NCBI GenBank assembly: GCA_030589605.1
Contig: JAUUVJ010000107.1
Coordinates: 1-10,599 of the forward strand
DNA from: Candidatus Hodarchaeota archaeon
Lineage (GTDB): Archaea; Asgardarchaeota; Heimdallarchaeia; Hodarchaeales; Hodarchaeaceae
Direction: 5' to 3'
Length of the DNA: 10,599 nt
Below are positions 5,653-10,599 of this stretch, piece by piece (the first letter of the stretch is position 1; every line of letters starts with the position of its first letter). Position numbers and translations under genes: made by a program. The notes beneath the pieces are model-generated. The model was given only the letters and a program-made list of their open reading frames with translations. It was not told the origin of the DNA and did no database searches.

Positions 5653-6606
5653 ATGAAAGAATCGAAATCAAGAGGATTAATAGCTGCTATTGCAAGTGGT
5701 ATCTCTTTTGGTTTTATTTCTATATTTTCTGCTCTACTACGAAACGAAGGAGCTTCTAGTTTTGAACAAACGTTCCTAAATTTAATGTATGGAGCCTTAG
5801 TAGGATTTAGTATCCTATTAGTATATTCACAAGTAAGAAAAGATTATGTTAAATTCAGTTTAAACATAGAACTGCAGAAAACCTATCTTCTTCAAGGTTT
5901 TCTTCTATTTACAATGTTAATTGCGTATTTTTCATCTATTTCAATAGGAACTCCTATTGGTGAAGTTGCGCTATTAGCTCAAATTCATCCTATCATTACG
6001 CTTCTTTTGGCGAGAATATTCGTCAGGGAGCAAATTAATGCTCAAAAAATTTTAGCATTACTTATAGCTCTATTGGGATTAGTTATAATAACGCAACCTT
6101 GGGAAAAGACTTTTTTTCTTTCATCAGTAATAGGTGATTTATTAGCAATCTCTATTGGTATCCAATTTGCAATTTATTTGCTTATTGGTAAGTGGAGCAT
6201 GAAATATCGAGTACAAACCTCGAGTATAGTCTCAATTGCTTGGGTTCTTTGTTGGAGTCTTTTAGTAGGTCTCCCAATCCTCTTTGTATTGGCACTTATG
6301 CCATTACCACAGGAAATTGTGGCCTTTTCTCTCACCTCACTGTTGTCTCTAACAGTACTTGCTCTAGGATTTATTTTAATGGTATTTGGATCTTTAATTT
6401 CATATGGATTAATTATGGTTTCAAATAGATTTAGGATTGGATCTTATAAAACATCTATTTTATTACTCGGAGAACCTTTAGCACCTATTATCTTTGGAGC
6501 ACTAATACTAGGTGAACCTATAACTGTCTGGTACCTTATAGGGGGAAGTACGCTGATATTAGCAATCTCAATTGTTATCCTCACATCGAAAAAGCAAGAA
6601 TATTAA
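5653..6606 (+). CDS. EamA-family (drug/metabolite superfamily) transporter
   Basis: This 317-residue protein is almost entirely hydrophobic, with about ten membrane helices arranged as two EamA repeats of five. The first repeat runs from GLIAAIASGISFGFISIFSA (8-27) to ILALLIALLGLVIIT (133-147), with the characteristic EVALLAQIHPIITLLLAR (104-121) helix. The second runs from about 157 to 311 and ends ILLLGEPLAPIIFGALILGE (269-288), then GGSTLILAISIVILTSKK. Length and layout are standard for the DMT superfamily, which exports or imports amino acids, nucleotides, sugars or drugs; the substrate cannot be read from sequence. The ATG at 5653 is preferred over an in-frame TTG two codons earlier, because GTGAG lies 6 nt before it. 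It is a single-gene unit, convergent with the TPR gene. Confidence 0.9.
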   Translation: MKESKSRGLIAAIASGISFGFISIFSALLRNEGASSFEQTFLNLMYGALVGFSILLVYSQVRKDYVKFSLNIELQKTYLLQGFLLFTMLIAYFSSISIGTPIGEVALLAQIHPIITLLLARIFVREQINAQKILALLIALLGLVIITQPWEKTFFLSSVIGDLLAISIGIQFAIYLLIGKWSMKYRVQTSSIVSIAWVLCWSLLVGLPILFVLALMPLPQEIVAFSLTSLLSLTVLALGFILMVFGSLISYGLIMVSNRFRIGSYKTSILLLGEPLAPIIFGALILGEPITVWYLIGGSTLILAISIVILTSKKQEY

Positions 6607-6963
6607 GAGACTAGTATGGATTTATTGGTCCTTTATATTCTCAAGAGTTGACATCGCCAAACGATGATTTTACGACGTGGCGAACCAAACTATCCTAGAA
6701 ATCTTCTCATTTCCTGAAGGAAATTTGTGTTAGATTTTCACCTTTAAATCCTTTAGTTTTGAATCAGAGGGATTAGACATTATACATACGAGTAAATAGC
6801 ATACTCGTGTATACCTCCGAAAATCCAAAGGTGAACGACGAATTGCCAGAATTACAGATTCGCCTCTACTCCCAGAAAATGAGACTGTTTTCGCAATAAC
6901 TGGTGATGGTATAACTAATGTCGGATAAACCTCCCAGTTTTCTTGTCTCACTTTTTTCCTTGT
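6607..6963. other. Convergent intergenic region with nested inverted repeats
   Basis: This region lies between the EamA and TPR stop codons. Structures: ATTTCCT-GA-AGGAAAT (6709-6724); a 12-bp stem, TATACATACGAGTA (6781-6794) with TACTCGTGTATA (6802-6813), 2-nt bulge and 7-nt loop; and outer arms TTCACCTTT (6736-6744) and AAAGGTGAA (6827-6835) enclosing it. These could form 3' ends for either transcript. Plus-strand 6800-6928 is open without a start and encodes GERRIARITDSPLLPENETV, then FAITGDGITNVG: protein-like, possibly the tail of a lost gene (RCK C-terminal or PLP-enzyme ends look similar, not assigned). The opposite-strand 73-codon GTG ORF (6730-6951) looks less like a protein. Confidence 0.35.
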
Positions 6964-8937
6964 TTATGGATTCGGTTGCACTCTCCCAAGACGTGCCAAC
7001 TTCAGTGCATCTGTAAGATAGTCTTCTATTTGAGCTTTTTCGAGTCGTTCTTGGAATGGCGCATTGTCATGTATAAGGCGACGCCAATTATCGTACTGAG
7101 CTTTTAACTCTTGGCTTTCCTCAGATACCTTCTCAGCCAATAGTGACAAACCTTTTTCTTCTGCAGTTATCTGTGCTTGATCTAATAATTGTGCTGCCGC
7201 TGTAAGATCCCCATCAACAATAGTAAATTTAGCTTGTAAGATTAGGGCGTTAACAACAGAAGAAAAGGAGTGTGTTTCCTTGGCGCGTGCAGTGAATCTT
7301 TGAACTAAGCCCTTTGCTTCTATAAACACATCTTCTTCCCCAGAAGTTCTTAATTCGAGTAGGAGGAGTTCACAGAGATTAAGTAGTGCGTCGAATGATA
7401 TACTAAAGAATTCTGTCTCTTCACTGGCAATTTGTTGAAAGATTTCTTGCGCGTTTATTTTGTCTCGTAGTCGGGAGCTGTTTTTCAGAAGCAAGGCCTT
7501 TGACAAACGTGAAAGCTGATTAACATTTTTGACTAGACTGTACGAACCTGAACCTGGACTTAATCCTCTCTTCATCTTGTTTGATTGACTCACTTGAGTG
7601 TGGAGATCTTTTAATTGTTGTGAATAAGATTTAGCTTCCTCAAATTGGTTTTTGTCAATGGTCAAAATGACAAGACAGTAAAGAGCATACGCGACAACTA
7701 TATCGCTTCCACTTTTTTGACTCATCACCAAACACTTCTTAAAGTACTCAAATGCAGCGATAAAATCCCCCCTGGCTTGATAAGTAGCGGCAAGAGCCAG
7801 GAGTGGCCAGGCACGATTCCGGTACCTATCAGTCTCATCATCGTCATCGCTATCCTCATATATTGCAAGACTCTTGTGAAGATTATCTGAGGCCAGTTCC
7901 AGCTCTCCCTTGTGAAGATAAATTCGGCCCAAAACATTAAATGAATATGCTCTTCCAGATTTATCATCGATTTCTTCATAAATAGCCAAGCTCTTTGTAA
8001 TAAACTCCAGTGCTAGATTAAATTCACCGTACTGAAAATAAGAATCACCAATTACAATGAGCGCATCAACCAATCTTTGCTTGTCACCAATCTCCTCAAA
8101 TATGAATATTACCTTTTGAAATGTCTCATTTGCTCGGTTTAAATCTCGTTTAATAAGATAAGTCACACCAATATTGTAAAGATAGATAAACGCATTTGGT
8201 AGGTTGCCGATCTCCTCGACTAGTGCCAAACTTTGTTGATAGTACTCCAAGCCGCGATCCACTTCGTTATTGAAACGGTATACTGAACCAATATTATTTA
8301 GACAGTCAGCAATACCTTGTTTGTTGCCAAGTTCCTTAGCAAACGCTAGACTTCGTTGATAGTACTCCAAAGCCAGTTCTTGATCACCTTTATAATTATA
8401 AATTACTCCAATATTCCTAAGAGAAAGTGAAATACCGTGTTTATGGTTAATCTCCTCGTACATTGCCAAACTTTGTTCAAGGGGGAGCAAAGGATCATCC
8501 AAACTTCCTCCATACTGGAACTTCTGCCAACGGGTTCTACCTTTCTGGTACGTCAACGACGCTTTTCTTTGGATGATTGCTGTAGGTGGTTCTCCTATGA
8601 GTGTTGAGAGTTTCTGTTCAGCTAGATCAATCACCTTGAGGCTATCATCGAACTTGAGAAGTTCTTCTAAAGCTCCTGCCATTATGACGTACGCGTCTAC
8701 CTCTTGTAAAGGCCAACCCAGCCTTTGACTCACTGTTAATACGGTCTCAGCAAGTTTTATACTCTCCTTGCAATTCCCTTTACCTGCAAGGATTTTACTC
8801 CTAAGTATTTGGCATTTGAGACGGACCTTTGGGGTAAGGTCTTTCCTCTCTTCAATAGATTCAACGATCTGTAAAGCATTATCAAATTGAGTTTGGTACA
8901 GGAGCTCTTCAACCTGTTGGAAATTTTCAGTTTCCAA
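6964..8937 (-). CDS. Tetratricopeptide-repeat protein
   Basis: This 657-residue soluble protein is mostly TPR helices, which bind protein partners. Five repeats lie at an exact 40-residue period: the motif N/x-I-G-x-x-Y places glycine at 177, 217, 257, 297 and 337, followed by ALEYYQRSLAFAKELGNKQG-type helices. This longer-loop TPR resembles kinesin-light-chain and NB-ARC-linked types. A sixth repeat (about 376-410) follows an acidic insert EDSDDDDETD (361-370). Degenerate helical repeats occupy 1-130, and a separate helical domain (about 470-657) ends in the LLDQAQITAEEKGL region and APFQERLEKAQIEDYL. No enzymatic domain is visible. The start is TTG with AAAGGGG about 8 nt upstream; an in-frame stop just before it excludes a longer form. 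Role unknown, likely scaffold or regulator. Confidence 0.85.
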   Translation of the reverse strand: METENFQQVEELLYQTQFDNALQIVESIEERKDLTPKVRLKCQILRSKILAGKGNCKESIKLAETVLTVSQRLGWPLQEVDAYVIMAGALEELLKFDDSLKVIDLAEQKLSTLIGEPPTAIIQRKASLTYQKGRTRWQKFQYGGSLDDPLLPLEQSLAMYEEINHKHGISLSLRNIGVIYNYKGDQELALEYYQRSLAFAKELGNKQGIADCLNNIGSVYRFNNEVDRGLEYYQQSLALVEEIGNLPNAFIYLYNIGVTYLIKRDLNRANETFQKVIFIFEEIGDKQRLVDALIVIGDSYFQYGEFNLALEFITKSLAIYEEIDDKSGRAYSFNVLGRIYLHKGELELASDNLHKSLAIYEDSDDDDETDRYRNRAWPLLALAATYQARGDFIAAFEYFKKCLVMSQKSGSDIVVAYALYCLVILTIDKNQFEEAKSYSQQLKDLHTQVSQSNKMKRGLSPGSGSYSLVKNVNQLSRLSKALLLKNSSRLRDKINAQEIFQQIASEETEFFSISFDALLNLCELLLLELRTSGEEDVFIEAKGLVQRFTARAKETHSFSSVVNALILQAKFTIVDGDLTAAAQLLDQAQITAEEKGLSLLAEKVSEESQELKAQYDNWRRLIHDNAPFQERLEKAQIEDYLTDALKLARLGRVQPNP

Positions 8938-9228
8938 TGTATTTCCCCTTTCAGCAATTCCTTAAGCTATTAAAAAGTCTCAATGGATTTATGTAATTTG
9001 TTGTACATCATAAGATCAGTTAGAATAGATCCAAGTCTAATTCTATTTAAGTGCTTTGAGCTCAACTTCGAAAGTAAGAAAATTTTTTCTTTTCAATCTG
9101 ACTTTGGTTTAGATACAACTTAGATTTTACGAAGTGGCGTTAAGAGCATTATTTAGTTTGAGCTACTGCAGATTTTCGATCTGTTTTCTCAAATCGTGTA
9201 TTCTGATAATATCATCAAAACCGAGATA
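8938..9228. other. Upstream region of the TPR gene, no gene seen
   Basis: No ORF is supported. A minus-strand ACATAAAT (8987-8994) could be the TPR gene's TATA box, implying a leader of about 27 nt containing AAAGGGG. GATTTTACGAAGTGGCG (9123-9139) matches 6666-6682, on the other side of the TPR gene, at 16 of 17 positions in the same orientation. CAGAT-TTTCG-ATCTG is a small stem near 9168-9183. Confidence 0.35.
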
Positions 9229-9260
9229 AAAAAAAGGGAAAAAAAGGATTACTTCCTTTT
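9229..9260 (-). terminator. Hairpin plus U-tract terminator overlapping the surface-protein stop
   Basis: On the minus strand, AAAAGGA-AGTAA-TCCTTTT (9260 down to 9242) is a 7-bp stem whose loop contains the TAA stop. It runs straight into TTTCCCTTTTTTTTATC. This is a strong archaeal-type T-tract with added stem, the same design as at 386-423. Confidence 0.65.
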
Positions 9261-10328
9261 ATTAATTATAGTAATCACTCCAAGGATTAATAATAGAGGA
9301 ATTACTGTGAAACCAGGAGAGGAAGTTCCAACTTCTTCTTCAGCAACAGTCCATAAGCTAAAATGAGTAGTGTTACAATAAAGTATATCACCTTCGATCC
9401 ATTGATTTTTTGGTGCTTCCCAAGAGTCAGAGGTTTCATTAAAGAACATGAATTTTAGTTTCGCAAGGTTACTAATATTGAGCTGAATTCTAATTTGATT
9501 TGTAAATTGATATGAGAAAGTTGCATTGAGACCAGCAGATTGGTTTAGCTCAATTGACATGGTTTGCGTGCGAATTTGATGTTGTTCTTGCTTCATCATC
9601 TTAGAAGTTTTTTCATATTCATTTATTGTTACTTCAGCGCTGTTATTTAGCTGTAATTGGATCATAAATCCAGCTTGTGTCTTGATTTGGTATTGATTTC
9701 CAGTTTGAACCATAAAAGCCGTTCCGTTATTTGAATTGAACGGAGTTCCAGGGGTAGGATTTTGAGTTATTTCCAGATTAGGAGCGATAACTGTCCAAAC
9801 TGAAAAATGATCGGTGCTACATAAGACACTGAAACCATTAGAGGTGCTTTCGACCCAATTTTGATGTGCATATTCCCACTGAAATGATTCTTCATAATAA
9901 TAAGCCCATCTGAATGTTGAAACATTACCAAGTTCACTTAATTCACTGTGTGTATAATTCCTATTCATAGTTGCATTCATAGCGACGGTACCATTAAGTT
10001 TAATGTTCATGAATCTGTTTACTGAGCGTATTTGATTCGGTAGAAGCCCAACAGGATTACACTCTGATTCATTCAACCTCAATTGAACACTTTCATTTGT
10101 TTGGATGCGAATGTGATTACCAGCTTGAGTACGTAAGTGAGTACGATTACCTGCTGTAATATTTGTACGAGTACCGTTATCAATGTTCATCCAAGGATCA
10201 ATTGGTGCATCTTCAGCCTCCTGTAGACGTTTCTTTATGAAATTGTTTGATCCAACACTCTGAGTGATAGTGGTCAATAATAAAAGTCCTATTAGTAAAA
10301 CTAGAGGAATTAGATAGTTTTTTTTCAT
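9249..10328 (-). CDS. Glycosylated two-domain surface protein with PGF-CTERM-like anchor
   Basis: This 359-residue secreted protein has a signal peptide (MKKN, then YLIPLVLLIGLLLLTT, 1-20) and ends SSPGF, hydrophobic TVIPLLLILGVITII, then NKRK. That is the PGF-CTERM layout: such proteins are processed and lipid-linked by archaeosortase A at the surface. The ectodomain is a duplication: each half is an alternating polar/hydrophobic beta region rich in (I/L)xxQT motifs (TQAG at 67 and 217) and closes with C-x-T-x-H-F-S-x-W-T-V (C170/H174 and C318/H322), an exact 148-residue offset. The closing motif resembles the HFS-type ends of GPS-like and other surface domains. I count 16 N-x-S/T sequons, very dense. 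The ATG follows AGGAATGAT. Function is unknown; adhesion or surface-layer association is an inference. Confidence 0.8.
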   Translation of the reverse strand: MKKNYLIPLVLLIGLLLLTTITQSVGSNNFIKKRLQEAEDAPIDPWMNIDNGTRTNITAGNRTHLRTQAGNHIRIQTNESVQLRLNESECNPVGLLPNQIRSVNRFMNIKLNGTVAMNATMNRNYTHSELSELGNVSTFRWAYYYEESFQWEYAHQNWVESTSNGFSVLCSTDHFSVWTVIAPNLEITQNPTPGTPFNSNNGTAFMVQTGNQYQIKTQAGFMIQLQLNNSAEVTINEYEKTSKMMKQEQHQIRTQTMSIELNQSAGLNATFSYQFTNQIRIQLNISNLAKLKFMFFNETSDSWEAPKNQWIEGDILYCNTTHFSLWTVAEEEVGTSSPGFTVIPLLLILGVITIINKRK

Positions 10329-10352
10329 ATTTAATCATTCCTATAACTGTGA

Positions 10353-10377
10353 ACTTAGTTCGTAAAAATAACTAAGT
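10353..10377 (-). promoter_or_regulatory. Inverted repeat in the upstream region of the surface-protein gene
   Basis: ACTTAGTT (10353-10360) and AACTAAGT (10370-10377) are perfect 8-nt arms around CGTAAAAAT. It lies 25 nt before the start codon, downstream of AT-rich TATA candidates (for example minus-strand GATATACTAAAT near 10381-10392). It could be an operator or a 5'-leader hairpin. Confidence 0.35.
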
Positions 10378-10395
10378 CATTTAGTATATCAAGAA

Positions 10396-10593
10396 TCAAA
10401 TATAAGTTATTTGAGGAACACTTTTTTTTTGGTTTCTAGATATTTCCAGTCCTGTTTCTAATGTTTGAAAACTCATCTGTAACACTAAACTAACAGGTAA
10501 GTAATTATTCTTGATATTAATTCGTTTTTCTCCGTCTATCAAGTGCCTTAAGTAAGGTATCACGCTTTTGAGAATTGAGAATATACCGATCAT
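10396..10593 (-). CDS. Small hypothetical protein at the window edge
   Basis: A 65-residue ORF from ATG 10593 to TGA 10396-10398. An in-frame TAA lies two codons before the ATG, so it does not simply continue out of the window. The product (MIGIFSILKSVIPYLRHLID, then basic and polar stretches to ITYI) has a helical N-terminal half and sequence complexity typical of a protein, but no family is recognised. No ribosome-binding site can be judged, because only six bases lie upstream. It may be an intact small gene or the last part of a larger gene broken just outside the window. It is upstream of, and codirectional with, the surface-protein gene, separated by 67 nt. Confidence 0.4.
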   Translation of the reverse strand: MIGIFSILKSVIPYLRHLIDGEKRINIKNNYLPVSLVLQMSFQTLETGLEISRNQKKSVPQITYI

Positions 10594-10599
10594 TTCTTA

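Noticed and set aside
6192..6428. 78-codon plus-strand ORF inside the EamA gene
   Set aside because: Out-of-frame shadow of a ten-helix transporter.
6730..6951. 73-codon GTG-started minus-strand ORF just after the TPR stop
   Set aside because: The position (12 nt downstream, AAGG before the GTG) is tempting, but the product has no coherent pattern and the opposite strand reads more like protein; it also spans the nested inverted repeats.
7645..8957. Three further ORFs overlapping the TPR gene
   Set aside because: Shadows produced by the repetitive TPR coding sequence.

Overview
The window looks like part of an archaeal chromosome. Signs are AT-rich sequence, TATA boxes about 26 nt upstream of likely transcription starts, U-tract terminators, and secreted proteins with N-glycosylation sequons and a C-terminal anchor; one anchor has the PGF tripeptide of archaeosortase substrates. 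The mix (DUF2341 surface protein, 40-residue TPR array, small zinc-ribbon proteins, low gene density) resembles Asgard archaea, perhaps the Heimdallarchaeia side. That placement is inference; no rRNA or marker gene is present.

Layout. Bases 1-1575 (+): a VOC/glyoxalase-fold protein, then a dimethylargininase-type amidinohydrolase. Bases 1576-3888: a gene-poor tract with one intact tiny zinc-ribbon gene (1886-2065, +), one flavodoxin-family gene (2434-2898, -), two diverged copies of an 80-bp direct repeat, and decayed small genes, notably a zinc-ribbon/two-helix membrane protein with a frameshift, a lost zinc ligand and an in-frame TAG. Bases 3889-5127 (+): a secreted DUF2341 protein with a C-terminal membrane anchor. 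Bases 5128-5652: more debris, with a perfect 21-bp tandem duplication, leading into an EamA transporter (5653-6606, +). Bases 6964-8937 (-): a 657-residue TPR protein. Bases 9249-10328 (-): a heavily glycosylatable two-domain surface protein ending in a PGF-CTERM-like anchor. A small ORF lies at the right edge (-).

No multigene operon is evident. Most genes are single units with their own promoter-like and terminator-like signals, and adjacent genes do not form a recognisable pathway. Two genes concern the cell surface, one transport, one protein-protein scaffolding, and three are small soluble enzymes or folds. I found no CRISPR array, tRNA, rRNA, intact transposase, or recognisable defence or secretion system. 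The most unusual material is the decayed small zinc-ribbon genes, the 80-bp repeats, and the surface protein built from two domains in exact 148-residue register.
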